Origin: Caulobacter sp. CCUG 60055
GTDB taxonomy: Bacteria > Pseudomonadota > Alphaproteobacteria > Caulobacterales > Caulobacteraceae
Assembly (NCBI RefSeq): GCF_022750545.1
Contig: NZ_PUIC01000001.1
Span: 496,001 to 560,000 of the forward strand
Reading direction: 5' to 3'
DNA length: 64,000 nucleotides
The translations under genes and the position numbers were made by a program. Below, in pieces: positions 16,601 through 24,241 of the stretch. Each line of letters opens with the position of its first letter. Position 1 is the stretch's first letter. The notes under the pieces are model-generated. The model had not been told where the DNA came from, did not search any database, and saw only the letters and a list, made by a program, of their open reading frames with translations.

Positions 16601-17307
16601 GACCGCGCCTTGAGGAACTTGGGCGGTTCGACCGTCACGCGGTTGAAGAAGATGCCGCCGCACCGGGCCCCGGCCGCCGTCAGGGCTTCCTTGAGCTGGC
16701 TGGAGGCGCGCACGTCGCCGGTGTCGGCCGACATCACCATGACGTTGACGTCGGCGAACGGGGCCACGGCCAACCCGGCCGGAGAACGGTCCAGCGACGG
16801 CGCGTCGACCACGATCAGGTCGGCGTAGCGCCTAAGCGCGCCCCAATAGGCGCCCGAGCCGAGGATGTGCACGGTCTGGTCGGGCCGCATCGATTCCCGT
16901 CGGAACCGCGTCGCCCAAAGGCGGGTGTGGCCGACCGGATGCGCGACCAGATAGCCGGCGTCGGGCCACGTCCGCCCGTCCTGGCCGCGCACGGCCGGCT
17001 GGACGGTGAAGAAGGCCGAGCCGTCGGGCGACGCCGCCGCCGGGCGGCCAAGGGCGCCGAACCGCGCCGGATCGGCCGCCAGGGCGGCGTGCTGGGCGTT
17101 GTTCAGCAGATCGAGATCGACGAGCCATACCGCGCGGCGGACCCGCTCTACGGCGTAGCGAGCGAATTCACGAGCGACGGTGGAGGTGCCCTCGCCGCGC
17201 CGGCCGCCGATGAACTGGATCATGCGGCCATGGCCGGGCGACGGCGGGCTCCAGGCTCCACCCAGGGACGCCCACAGCTGCGCCATTTCCGCCTTGAGAT
17301 CCACCAT
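16597..17307 (-). CDS. hfsB: Holdfast chain-length/export partner HfsB-like, degenerate P-loop protein
   Basis: This 236-residue protein resembles the cytoplasmic ATPase half of Wzc/CpsD tyrosine kinases. It has a P-loop-like segment IGGRRGEGTSTVAREFARYA near residues 33-52, the Walker A' strand VWLVDLDLLNN and YADLIVVDAPSLDRSPAG. The Walker A lysine is replaced by Thr41, and no tyrosine-rich C-terminal tail is seen, so it may not be an active kinase. It lies between the polymerase gene (four-base overlap) and hfsA. The start MVDLKAEMAQLW at 17307 is chosen because homology begins there, although the ribosome-binding site is weak. Confidence 0.82.
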   Translation of the reverse strand: MVDLKAEMAQLWASLGGAWSPPSPGHGRMIQFIGGRRGEGTSTVAREFARYAVERVRRAVWLVDLDLLNNAQHAALAADPARFGALGRPAAASPDGSAFFTVQPAVRGQDGRTWPDAGYLVAHPVGHTRLWATRFRRESMRPDQTVHILGSGAYWGALRRYADLIVVDAPSLDRSPAGLAVAPFADVNVMVMSADTGDVRASSQLKEALTAAGARCGGIFFNRVTVEPPKFLKARS

Positions 17308-17378
17308 CGTCGAATCGCCGTGTGCGCAACGTTCGAAACGCTTAACACGACTCGCCCAAGGCGTGCGCGATCTGGCCG

Positions 17379-18887
17379 TCAGGCCTTCAGCCGCGCCATG
17401 GCCAGCACCGGAAGGTCCAGGGTCCGCGCCGCCGCCGCCGGCGTCGGCACGCCCGGCCGCAGGAACATCCGCAGCAGGCCGACGCACAGGGCGGTGAAGG
17501 CGGCGAACAGCACCGCCAGCACGAACACCGGCTTCTTCAGGCTCTTGCCCTCGGTCGGCGTCACGGCCCGCTGGGCGATGCGGATATTGTCGTTGCTCTT
17601 CTGGGCCATGGCCTGGGCCGCCTGGCTCTCCTCCTCCTTGACCGTGAAGTCGCGGACGTTGCTCTGCAAGACGTCGCGCTCGCGGGAGAGGTTCTGGAAC
17701 TGCGGCTCCAGCGCCGCCAGGCGCAGCTGCCTCTGGGTCACCTGGGCGATCTGGGCGTCGACCGTGGCCGTGGCCTGCTGCAGCGCCTCGACCTCGGCGC
17801 GGGCCTGGATGCTTTCGGTCTGCAGGGTCTGGAACACCGGGTTCACGCCCAGGCGCTTGGTCCCCTCGCCCTGGGCGCGGCCGCCGGCCACCGCCTGTTC
17901 GAGCTGCGCGATCTGGGCGTTGACGGCCTGGACGGGCTGGGAGTCGGGACGATAGCGCGACAAAAGGTCCTCCCGCCTCGCCTTCGCCTCGACCAGCTGG
18001 TCGGCGGCCTTGTTGTTGATGTCGCGATAGAGGCCGACCTCGGGATTGATCTGCCCCAGCTGGGCCGACAGGCCGGCGAGCTGTCCCTGCTTCTGCCGCA
18101 GCGACGCCTCGTTGGCGTACTTCTGCTGTTGCAGGGACTGCTGAAGCTGGTTGAGGGCGGCGCGCTCGGCCTCGAAGTCGCCGATGTTGTTGGTGGTCAG
18201 GAAGGTCTCGTAGGCGGCGTCGACGTCGGCGAGCCGTTCCTCGAAGCTCTTGCGCTGTTCGGCCAGGACCGGCGTGGTGCGGTCGATCAGCACCGTGCGC
18301 CGCTGGATCAGGTATTCCTCGACAAGGGCGTTGAGCACCCGCGCCGCCAGCTGGGGATCGCGGTTCTCATAGGTCAGGCGGACCACCGGGTTGCCGGGCG
18401 CGGTCTCGATCTTCAGGCCGCGGCTGACCGACTGCGCGAGCTTGCTGGCCATCTCGGCCTTTTCGGCCGGCAGGGCCTTGGCGTAGCGCGCGGCCTGCGA
18501 CGGGGCCATCACCGGCACGCCGAGCCGCTCGACCACCCGCAGCCGCACCGAATCGCTGCCCAGGATCTCGGCCTCGGACTGGGTCACCTGATCCAGTTCC
18601 GGAATGGCCCCCCGGGCCGCGTCGCCGGCTCGCGGCTCGTAGACATATTCCTGGCCAAGGCTGATCAGCACGCTGGCGCGGGCCGGATAGGTCGTCCGCA
18701 GGGTGAGCGCGACGATCAGGCCGACGAGAAACAGGATCGCGAAGGTCCACAGCATCAGGAACCGCTCGCGCCATAGCAGCGTCACGAAATCCGAAGGCGC
18801 ATAGCGGACGTGGAAACCCCACGGCTCGCCGCCGTCGCTGCGCGAAGCGGTCTGCGATCTCTGTGTCGAGGCTTGAGCGCCGCCCAT
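17379..18887 (-). CDS. hfsA: Holdfast chain-length/co-polymerase HfsA-like (Wzz domain)
   Basis: This 502-residue protein has a membrane helix near the N terminus (LMLWTFAILFLVGLIVALTL), a Wzz domain, and long periplasmic coiled coils rich in Gln, Ala and Leu. A second membrane helix is near the C terminus (KKPVFVLAVLFAAFTALC). It has the co-polymerase part of Wzc but no kinase domain; HfsB would be the detached partner. It controls polymer length and connects to the outer-membrane export protein HfsD. I prefer ATG at 18887; a TTG at 18944 would extend it by 19 residues and overlap the presumed promoter and CtrA-like box. Confidence 0.88.
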   Translation of the reverse strand: MGGAQASTQRSQTASRSDGGEPWGFHVRYAPSDFVTLLWRERFLMLWTFAILFLVGLIVALTLRTTYPARASVLISLGQEYVYEPRAGDAARGAIPELDQVTQSEAEILGSDSVRLRVVERLGVPVMAPSQAARYAKALPAEKAEMASKLAQSVSRGLKIETAPGNPVVRLTYENRDPQLAARVLNALVEEYLIQRRTVLIDRTTPVLAEQRKSFEERLADVDAAYETFLTTNNIGDFEAERAALNQLQQSLQQQKYANEASLRQKQGQLAGLSAQLGQINPEVGLYRDINNKAADQLVEAKARREDLLSRYRPDSQPVQAVNAQIAQLEQAVAGGRAQGEGTKRLGVNPVFQTLQTESIQARAEVEALQQATATVDAQIAQVTQRQLRLAALEPQFQNLSRERDVLQSNVRDFTVKEEESQAAQAMAQKSNDNIRIAQRAVTPTEGKSLKKPVFVLAVLFAAFTALCVGLLRMFLRPGVPTPAAAARTLDLPVLAMARLKA

Positions 18888-18936
18888 GCGAATCCGCAAC
18901 CGTTCCGTTCCCTTTCGGAACCTCGCAGCAAGGCGA

Positions 18937-18951
18937 TTAACCAATGGTTAC
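18937..18951. promoter_or_regulatory. CtrA-like box between hfsA and hfsD
   Basis: TTAA-N7-TTAC at 18937-18951 differs by one base from the Caulobacter CtrA recognition site TTAA-N7-TTAA. It also contains the perfect 6-1-6 palindrome TAACCA-A-TGGTTA. A second TTAA half-site lies at 18961-18964. The position is 50 bases upstream of each divergent gene, hfsA and hfsD. Binding is inferred from the motif only. Confidence 0.55.
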
Positions 18952-19001
18952 CCATTTTCTTTAACCTTCCCCCATAGCACTTGAGGGAGCGTTCATCGGC
19001 C

Positions 19002-19739
19002 ATGTCCAGCATCCGGCGTCTCGGTTTCGCCTTGCCGCTCGCCTTGTCCGCGGGGCTCGCCGGCTGCGTGTCGGACACCTTTTCGCCGACGCCGCGGCCG
19101 ACCGCCGACTTCGCCAATATCGGCTACGCCACCTGGAGCGACGACGAGCCGTCCTATCGGCTCTATCCCGGCGACGAACTCGACGTCTCGATCGCCAGCG
19201 CGCCGGAATTGAACAAGATCGCCCTCGTCCAGCCGGACGGCCGCGTGAGCCTGCCGCTGATCGATCCGGTTATGGTGGCCGACCTGTCGGTCGTCGACGC
19301 CCAGGCGGCGCTCAGCCACGCCTACGCCCGCCAGCTGATCCGGCCGGACGTGCGCGTGGCCGTCAAGACGGCGCAGCCTTTGAAGATCTTCGTGGGCGGC
19401 GAGGTCGACAAGCCCGGCGTCTACGACATGCCCGGCGACATCGACGCCCTGCGCGCCGTCTTCCAGGCCGGCGGCTTCAAGACCTCGGCCAAGCGTAGCC
19501 AGGTGGTGATCATCCGCCGCGGCCGCGACGGGCGGGCGATGATGCGCACCATAGACCTGGCGAGGGGGATTTCGGATCCGGGCCGCGCCGATCAGGCGCC
19601 GCTGCGGCGGTTCGACATCGTCTACGTGCCCCGCACCGGCGTCTCGGAGGCGGGGCAGTTCGTCCAGCAATACTTCCGCGACCTGCTGCCGGTGCAGATC
19701 GGCTTCAGCTACGCGCTCAACGGCTCGACCGTGTACTAG
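19002..19739 (+). CDS. hfsD: Holdfast polysaccharide export outer-membrane lipoprotein HfsD-like
   Basis: This 245-residue lipoprotein has lipobox LAGC (Cys about 22) and a polysaccharide-export (Poly_export/Wza) domain starting YRLYPGDELDVSI. SLBB-type beta-grasp repeats follow (KIFVGGEVDKPGVYDMPGDI). It should form the outer-membrane exit for holdfast polysaccharide. ATG at 19002 has GAGGGAG 11 bases upstream. The gene is read away from hfsA, separated by a 114-base region with the CtrA-like box, so here it has its own promoter. Confidence 0.9.
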   Translation: MSSIRRLGFALPLALSAGLAGCVSDTFSPTPRPTADFANIGYATWSDDEPSYRLYPGDELDVSIASAPELNKIALVQPDGRVSLPLIDPVMVADLSVVDAQAALSHAYARQLIRPDVRVAVKTAQPLKIFVGGEVDKPGVYDMPGDIDALRAVFQAGGFKTSAKRSQVVIIRRGRDGRAMMRTIDLARGISDPGRADQAPLRRFDIVYVPRTGVSEAGQFVQQYFRDLLPVQIGFSYALNGSTVY

Positions 19740-19757
19740 CGCGCCGCCGGCCCCGGC

Positions 19758-20030
19758 TCAGCCGTGGGCCAGCCATTCGCGCGCGGCGCGCTGGGCCTCG
19801 GCGACGTCGGCCGGGTCCATCTCCTGGCTCAGTTCCTTGCGATAGACCTTGGCCTCGATCGAGCCGCGCATGGCGGCCAGATTGAACAGCATGTGCGCCG
19901 ACACGTAGTCCAGCGGCGCGCCGCCCTGCCCGGTCGAATAGAGCAGCCCCATGCGGAACAGCTCGTCGCCGGTGGAATCCGTCTGCGGCAACGGCATGTC
20001 GGCGGCCGGCGTCTCGATACAAGTGTGCAT
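19758..20030 (-). CDS. Small Sel1-repeat-like protein
   Basis: This 90-residue protein has one helical repeat pair of the Sel1/TPR type (LFRMGLLYSTGQG, then DYVSAHMLFNLAAMRGSIEA). A helical tail, VAEAQRAAREWLAHG, follows. Such short single-repeat proteins are frequent in alphaproteobacteria, and their function is not known. ATG at 20030 has GGGAG nine bases upstream. The gene is convergent with hfsD, 18 bases apart, and no export signal is seen. Confidence 0.75.
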   Translation of the reverse strand: MHTCIETPAADMPLPQTDSTGDELFRMGLLYSTGQGGAPLDYVSAHMLFNLAAMRGSIEAKVYRKELSQEMDPADVAEAQRAAREWLAHG

Positions 20031-20137
20031 CTTCCACACTCCCTGCGAAGTCGCGGGCCGGCTTCTGCCGGCCCTCTGCGATGTCCGGGGATGAGAAAAG
20101 CCTGAGGGCCTTGAAAATAAGGTTAAGCGCGAAATCA

Positions 20138-20150
20138 CCTTACATTAAGG
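20138..20150. promoter_or_regulatory. Inverted repeat upstream of the Sel1-like gene
   Basis: CCTTA-CAT-TAAGG is a perfect 5-3-5 palindrome. It is enclosed by a second inverted pair, CCTTGAA (about 20109-20115) and TTCAAGG (about 20153-20159), in an AT-rich patch. It lies about 110 bases upstream of the Sel1-like start and just past the end of the GST gene. It could be an operator or part of a terminator. Confidence 0.35.
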
Positions 20151-20193
20151 AATTCAAGGGTTAGGCCCGGACAACCGGCGCCGGACGGGCCGC

Positions 20194-20919
20194 CTACCGC
20201 GCCCGCTGGCCGAACAGCACCGCCCGCGCCTTCTCCGCGTCCTTGCCGCTGGCGGCCAGGGTGTTGTTGCGCAGTTCGTTGCCCACCTTGAAGCCGGCCT
20301 GCACGCCGGCGCGCTCGCCGACACGGTCGAACCACGCCTTGAGATGCGGAAAGGCCTCGATCTGGACGCCCTGGTTGCGCCACGGCACGACCCAGGGCCA
20401 GCAGGCCATGTCGGCGATCGAGAACGCGCCGGCGATGAAGTCGCGGTCAGCCAGGCGCTTGTTCAGCACCCCATAGAGGCGATTGGTCTCGTTGGTGTAG
20501 CGGATCGCGCCGTAGGCGACCTGGCGCTGGTCGAAGATGAAGCTCGGCGCGTACTGGCGGAAGTGATGGGTCTGTCCGGCCATCGGGCCCAGCCCGCCCA
20601 TCTGCCAGAACAGCCACTGGTCGACCTCGACGCGGGCGCGCTCGTCGGCCGGATAGAACTTGCCGGACTTGCGGCCCAGATACTGGAGGATGGCGCCGGA
20701 TTCGAACACCGAGATCGGCCGCCCGTCCGGGCCGTCCGGGTCGACGATGGCCGGCATGCGGTTGTTCGGGCTGATGGCCAGGAATTCCGGGGCGAACTGG
20801 TCGCCGGCGCCGATGTTCACCGGGATCATCACATAGGGCAGCCCCATCTCCTCCAGGGCGATGGATATCTTCCACCCGTTCGGCGTCGGCCAATAGTGCA
20901 GTTCGATCGGCTGGCTCAT
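20194..20919 (-). CDS. Glutathione S-transferase family protein (YfcG/Ure2p-like)
   Basis: This 241-residue protein has a thioredoxin-fold N-terminal half (residues 1-80) with the sequence YWPTPNGWKISIALEEMGLPY. NNRMPAIVDPDGPDG follows with the cis-Pro and VFESGAILQYLG with the glutathione-binding Glu-Ser. The helical C-terminal domain contains FSIADMACWPWV. The Asn in TPNGWK is typical of YfcG/YghU-type disulfide-bond oxidoreductases. ATG at 20919 has GAGGGA about eight bases upstream; an in-frame start further up lacks homology. Confidence 0.9.
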   Translation of the reverse strand: MSQPIELHYWPTPNGWKISIALEEMGLPYVMIPVNIGAGDQFAPEFLAISPNNRMPAIVDPDGPDGRPISVFESGAILQYLGRKSGKFYPADERARVEVDQWLFWQMGGLGPMAGQTHHFRQYAPSFIFDQRQVAYGAIRYTNETNRLYGVLNKRLADRDFIAGAFSIADMACWPWVVPWRNQGVQIEAFPHLKAWFDRVGERAGVQAGFKVGNELRNNTLAASGKDAEKARAVLFGQRAR

Positions 20920-21081
20920 GGGGCGTCCCTCACGCTGGATTTCCGGCGCCGCAAACATGGGACGGTTCCCCGTCCGGCGCCAGGGGGCCGTCGCCGTCGG
21001 CCGAGCCGGCCGGGGACTGACGATCGTGTTCAGCGTCAGTTCACGCGCAGGCCGTCACTCTCCACCTCAAGGCTTGAAACA

Positions 21082-21114
21082 AGTTCCAGCGCCGGGGGCA
21101 ACGGCGTCGGAACT
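21082..21114 (+). promoter_or_regulatory. Leader hairpin next to the ribosome-binding site of the RcnB-like gene
   Basis: AGTTCC (21082-21087) pairs with GGAACT (21109-21114) and CGCCG (21090-21094) with CGGCG (21102-21106). The Shine-Dalgarno AAGGAGG (21117-21123) follows two bases later. A small palindrome TCAAG-G-CTTGA lies at 21067-21077. The structure could control access of ribosomes. Confidence 0.4.
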
Positions 21115-21128
21115 GGAAGGAGGACGAT

Positions 21129-21608
21129 ATGAAGCGCCTTATCCTCACCCTGGCGACCGCCGCGGCGGTCCTCGGCCCGATGGCCGGGGTCGCGTCGGCC
21201 GATCCGCGCGACGGCTGGGACCGCGACCGCTGGGAACGGGACCATCGCGACCAGGGGCGTTGGGATCGCGGCGGCTGGGATCGCCGGGACGACCGGCGAG
21301 ACTGGGACGACCGCCGCCGACGCGACTGGGACGACCGCCGCCACAACGGCTATTACTATCAGAACCGCTGGCACTACGGCCCGCCGCCTCAGGCCTATTA
21401 CGGCCAGCCCGGCTACCGCCCGGGCTACATCGCCTGGCGGCGCGGCGCCTATCTGCCGCCGTCCTATCGCGGCTATGTGGTCAACGACTATTACCGCTAT
21501 CACTTGCGGCCGCCGCCCCATGGCTACTATTGGTATCGGGTAGGCAATGAATATCTGCTCGCCGCCATAGCGACGGGCCTGATCTTCGACGTGATAGCTA
21601 ACAACTAG
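21129..21608 (+). CDS. RcnB family periplasmic protein
   Basis: This 159-residue secreted protein has a signal peptide ending near GVASA (residue 23). A highly charged Asp/Arg/Trp repeat region follows (about 25-72, units such as WDRRDDRRDWDD), then a Tyr/Pro/Gly-rich region. The conserved RcnB tail is VVNDYYRYHLRPPPHGYYW, with VGNEYLLAAIATGLI after it. E. coli RcnB is a periplasmic factor in nickel/cobalt homeostasis; many proteins with this tail have no tested function. A strong AAGGAGG ribosome-binding site precedes ATG at 21129. Confidence 0.85.
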   Translation: MKRLILTLATAAAVLGPMAGVASADPRDGWDRDRWERDHRDQGRWDRGGWDRRDDRRDWDDRRRRDWDDRRHNGYYYQNRWHYGPPPQAYYGQPGYRPGYIAWRRGAYLPPSYRGYVVNDYYRYHLRPPPHGYYWYRVGNEYLLAAIATGLIFDVIANN

Positions 21609-21627
21609 ACAGTAGAAAAAATCGGAA

Positions 21628-21656
21628 CGTCGCCCGGGAACTAATTCCGGGCGACG
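21628..21656 (+). terminator. Stem-loop after the RcnB-like gene
   Basis: CGTCGCCCGG (21628-21637) pairs perfectly with CCGGGCGACG (21647-21656) around a nine-base AT-rich loop. It lies 20 bases after the stop. No T-tract follows on the plus strand, so intrinsic termination is uncertain. Confidence 0.5.
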
Positions 21657-21778
21657 CCCGGCGCCTAATATTGGTCACGCATCGGGCGAAATAACCTTTC
21701 CCGAGCGCCATTTAGGCCCCATTCAACGGCCAGCGTTTCAGCGTCGTCAGCAAGACGTCGCAAGCAACGAGGCCTCCC

Positions 21779-22099
21779 ATGAAGACCCTCAGCCTGATGG
21801 CCGGCCTGGCCGTCCTCGGCGCCGCCTCCGCGGCCTTCGCCCAGAGCCCGCCCGCCCCGCAGGAGCCGGCCGCCCAGCCCGCCCCCGCCATGCAATCCCA
21901 GCAAGCGCCGGCCGAGCCGGCCCAGCCGGCCGCCGATCCGGCGACCGCGCGCGGGGCGCCCGCCTCGACCATGGCCCCGGACGAGAAGTCGGGCGCGGCG
22001 ATGTCGGCCGCCGACGCCAAGTCCGGCCAGCACAAGCACAAGGCCCCCAAGACCAAGGCCGAGCCTTCAAACGCGGCGCAGTCCACGACGCCGCAATAA
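21779..22099 (+). CDS. Small secreted Ala/Pro/Gln-rich protein of unknown function
   Basis: This 106-residue protein has a clear signal peptide (KTLSLMAGLAVLGAASAAFA, cleavage near residue 21). A low-complexity mature part follows, rich in Ala, Pro, Gln and Lys and ending in a basic GQHKHKAPKTKAEP stretch. I recognise no domain. It begins 170 bases after the RcnB-like gene in the same direction and ends before a GC-rich hairpin. The signal peptide and the position before a terminator make it likely to be real. Confidence 0.6.
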   Translation: MKTLSLMAGLAVLGAASAAFAQSPPAPQEPAAQPAPAMQSQQAPAEPAQPAADPATARGAPASTMAPDEKSGAAMSAADAKSGQHKHKAPKTKAEPSNAAQSTTPQ

Positions 22100-22116
22100 G
22101 CAGCCCCTGACCTCAG

Positions 22117-22149
22117 GCCCGCCGCCCCGCCGAACGCGGGACGGCGGGC
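22117..22149 (+). terminator. Hairpin between the small secreted protein gene and gatB
   Basis: GCCCGCCG (22117-22124) pairs with CGGCGGGC (22142-22149), with an inner CCCGC/GCGGG stem. TGTGTTT follows on the plus strand. It separates the convergent secreted-protein gene (ends 22099) and gatB (ends 22161) and may end both transcripts. Confidence 0.6.
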
Positions 22150-22160
22150 TGTGTTTCAGG

Positions 22161-23642
22161 TCACTCGGCGACGCCGAGCTTGGCCTTGAGGATGTCGTTG
22201 ACCGCCGCCGGGTTGGCCTTGCCGCCGGTTTCGCGCATCACCTGCCCGACGAACCAGCCGATCGCCTGGGGCTTGTCCTTGACCGCCGCCGCCTTGTCCG
22301 GGTTGGCGGCGATGATCTTGTCGACCGCGGCCTCGATGGCGCCGGTGTCGGTGACCTGGACCAGGCCGTGCTTTTCGACGATGGCCTTGGGATCGCCCTC
22401 GCCCGCCGCCATGCGCTCGAACACCTCCTTGGCGATCTTGGACGAGATCACCCCGTCCTCGATCAGTTGGGCGTATTCGGACAGCATGGCCACGGTGATG
22501 TGGCCGGCGCCGGCGGCCGTCACCTCGGCCCCGGTGGCGTTGGCGAAAGTCAGCACCGACTGGGTGACGGTGTTGGCCATCAGCTTGGGGTCATGGCCGA
22601 CCACCGCCGCCTCATAGAGGTCGGCCCGGGCGGCCTCGGTGACCAGCACCCCGGCGTCATAGGCCGACAGGCCGTACTGGCTCTGCAAACGCGCCTTCTT
22701 GGCGTCGGGCAGTTCGGGCAGGCTGTACTGGATCGCCTTGACCCAGGCCGGATCGAGTTCCAGCGGCAGCAGGTCGGGATCGGGGAAATAGCGATAGTCG
22801 TGCGCTTCCTCCTTCGAACGCATCGAACGGGTCTCGCCCTTGCCGGGGTCGAACAGGCGGGTCTCCTGGTCGATCTTGCCGCCGTCCTCGAGAATCTCGA
22901 TCTGACGCCGGGCCTCGTATTCAATGGCCTGCTGGATGTAGCGGTAGGAATTGACGTTCTTGATCTCGCAACGCGTGCCGAGCTCGCCGCCGGGCCGCCG
23001 CACCGAGACGTTGACGTCGGCGCGCAGGTTGCCCTTCTCCATGTCGCCGTCGCAGGTGCCCAGATAGAGCAGGATGGTGCGCAGCTTCTTCACATAGGCC
23101 GCCGCTTCGTCCGACGAACGCATGTCCGGTCGCGAGACGATCTCCATCAGCGCCGTGCCGGCCCGGTTGAGGTCGACATAGGTGAAGTTGGGGTCCTGGT
23201 CGTGCAGCGACTTGCCGGCGTCCTGCTCCAGGTGCAGGCGCTCGATGCGGACGGTGAAGGTCGTGCCGTCGTCGCGTTCCACCTCGATCTCGCCCTCGCC
23301 GACGATCGGGTCCTTGAACTGGCTGATCTGATAGCCTTGCGGCAGATCGGGATAGAAATAGTTCTTCCGGTCGAAACGGCTCTTCAGGTTGATCTGCGCC
23401 TTCAGGCCCAGGCCCGTGCGCACCGCCTGCTCGACGCAGTGGCGGTTGATCACCGGCAGCATGCCGGGCATGGCCGCGTCCACCAGGCTGACCTGTTCGT
23501 TCGGTCCCGCGCCGAAACCCACCGCCGCGCCGGAGAACAGCTTGGCGTTGGAGGCGACCTGGGCGTGGACCTCCAGGCCCAGGACGATTTCCCAAGGGCC
23601 GGTGCGGCCCTGGATGAGTTTGGAAGAAGCAGAGTCGGTCAT
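22161..23642 (-). CDS. gatB: Asp-tRNA(Asn)/Glu-tRNA(Gln) amidotransferase subunit B
   Basis: This 493-residue GatB has an N-terminal cradle/kinase-like domain with [19 protein letters not shown], the conserved [10 protein letters not shown] and [11 protein letters not shown]. The C-terminal GatB/YqeY helical domain ends in [17 protein letters not shown]. GatB binds misacylated Glu-tRNA(Gln) or Asp-tRNA(Asn) and phosphorylates it before amidation with ammonia from GatA. The start [12 protein letters not shown] at 23642 precedes the conserved core by about 20 residues. The gene is apart from gatCA, with a small oppositely oriented gene between them. Confidence 0.97.
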   Translation of the reverse strand: MTDSASSKLIQGRTGPWEIVLGLEVHAQVASNAKLFSGAAVGFGAGPNEQVSLVDAAMPGMLPVINRHCVEQAVRTGLGLKAQINLKSRFDRKNYFYPDLPQGYQISQFKDPIVGEGEIEVERDDGTTFTVRIERLHLEQDAGKSLHDQDPNFTYVDLNRAGTALMEIVSRPDMRSSDEAAAYVKKLRTILLYLGTCDGDMEKGNLRADVNVSVRRPGGELGTRCEIKNVNSYRYIQQAIEYEARRQIEILEDGGKIDQETRLFDPGKGETRSMRSKEEAHDYRYFPDPDLLPLELDPAWVKAIQYSLPELPDAKKARLQSQYGLSAYDAGVLVTEAARADLYEAAVVGHDPKLMANTVTQSVLTFANATGAEVTAAGAGHITVAMLSEYAQLIEDGVISSKIAKEVFERMAAGEGDPKAIVEKHGLVQVTDTGAIEAAVDKIIAANPDKAAAVKDKPQAIGWFVGQVMRETGGKANPAAVNDILKAKLGVAE

Positions 23643-23764
23643 GCCCCGCGTCTTACACGCCCACGCGAGGCAAAGGGAGAGCCCGCGTTCTTGCGCCCGG
23701 GCGCGGAACACTGTTTTCTGCGCCGCCGCGCGCCAATCCGGCCGCGAACCGGGGATGTACCTCC

Positions 23765-24082
23765 ATGATGAAGACTGCCGCCCTCGCCGGGCTCGTCCTG
23801 AGCCTCGCCGGCGCTTCCGGCGCGCTCGCCGCCGACGCCCAAGCCAAGGCCGCGCCGACCGCCGCCGCCAAGCCGTCGGTCGAGACCACCAGCATCGCCG
23901 ACCTGATCGCCAACCCGGCGACCAAGGCCGTGCTGGAAAAGGACATGCCGGGCCTGCTGACCTCGCCTCACCTGGAAATGGTCAAGGGCATGAGCCTGCG
24001 CGCCCTGGCGCAGTTTCCCCAGGCCCAGCTCGACGACGCCAAGCTCAAGGCCATCCAGGCCGACCTCGACAAGGCGAGCTGA
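23765..24082 (+). CDS. Small secreted helical protein of unknown function
   Basis: This 105-residue protein has a signal peptide ([20 protein letters not shown], cleavage near residue 22) and a short Ala/Lys linker. A helical domain with [41 protein letters not shown] and a Leu/Ala tail follows. I recognise no named family. The pattern of a short helix ending in [11 protein letters not shown] looks conserved rather than random. It sits between gatB and gatA on the opposite strand, which is divergent from gatB. Confidence 0.7.
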   Translation: MMKTAALAGLVLSLAGASGALAADAQAKAAPTAAAKPSVETTSIADLIANPATKAVLEKDMPGLLTSPHLEMVKGMSLRALAQFPQAQLDDAKLKAIQADLDKAS

Positions 24083-24129
24083 TCATCCGCGCCCGCCAGC
24101 CTCGGCCGATGGGCGCGCCGCCACGAAAA

Positions 24130-24157
24130 ACGGCCGCCGGAGCGATCCGGCGGCCGT
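24130..24157 (-). terminator. Intrinsic terminator of gatCA
   Basis: ACGGCCGCCGGA (24130-24141) and TCCGGCGGCCGT (24146-24157) form a perfect 12-bp stem with a GCGA loop. On the minus strand five T residues follow (24130-24126). It lies 60 bases past the gatA stop and is also about 50 bases after the opposite small gene. Confidence 0.85.
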
Positions 24158-24177
24158 CCTCGTTCTCACGCGCCTGG

Positions 24178-24241
24178 AAGGCGGCTCACCACCACCGCTG
24201 AGCCTTGGCAAGGCGGCTCACCACCACCGCTGAGCCTTGGC
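24178..24241. repeat. 32-bp perfect tandem duplication at the 3' end of gatA
   Basis: The 32 bases at 24178-24209 are repeated exactly at 24210-24241. The second copy contains the last codons (Ala-Lys-Ala-Gln-Arg-Trp-Trp) and stop of gatA. The first copy is a spare duplicate of this gene end lying downstream of the stop. Confidence 0.9.
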
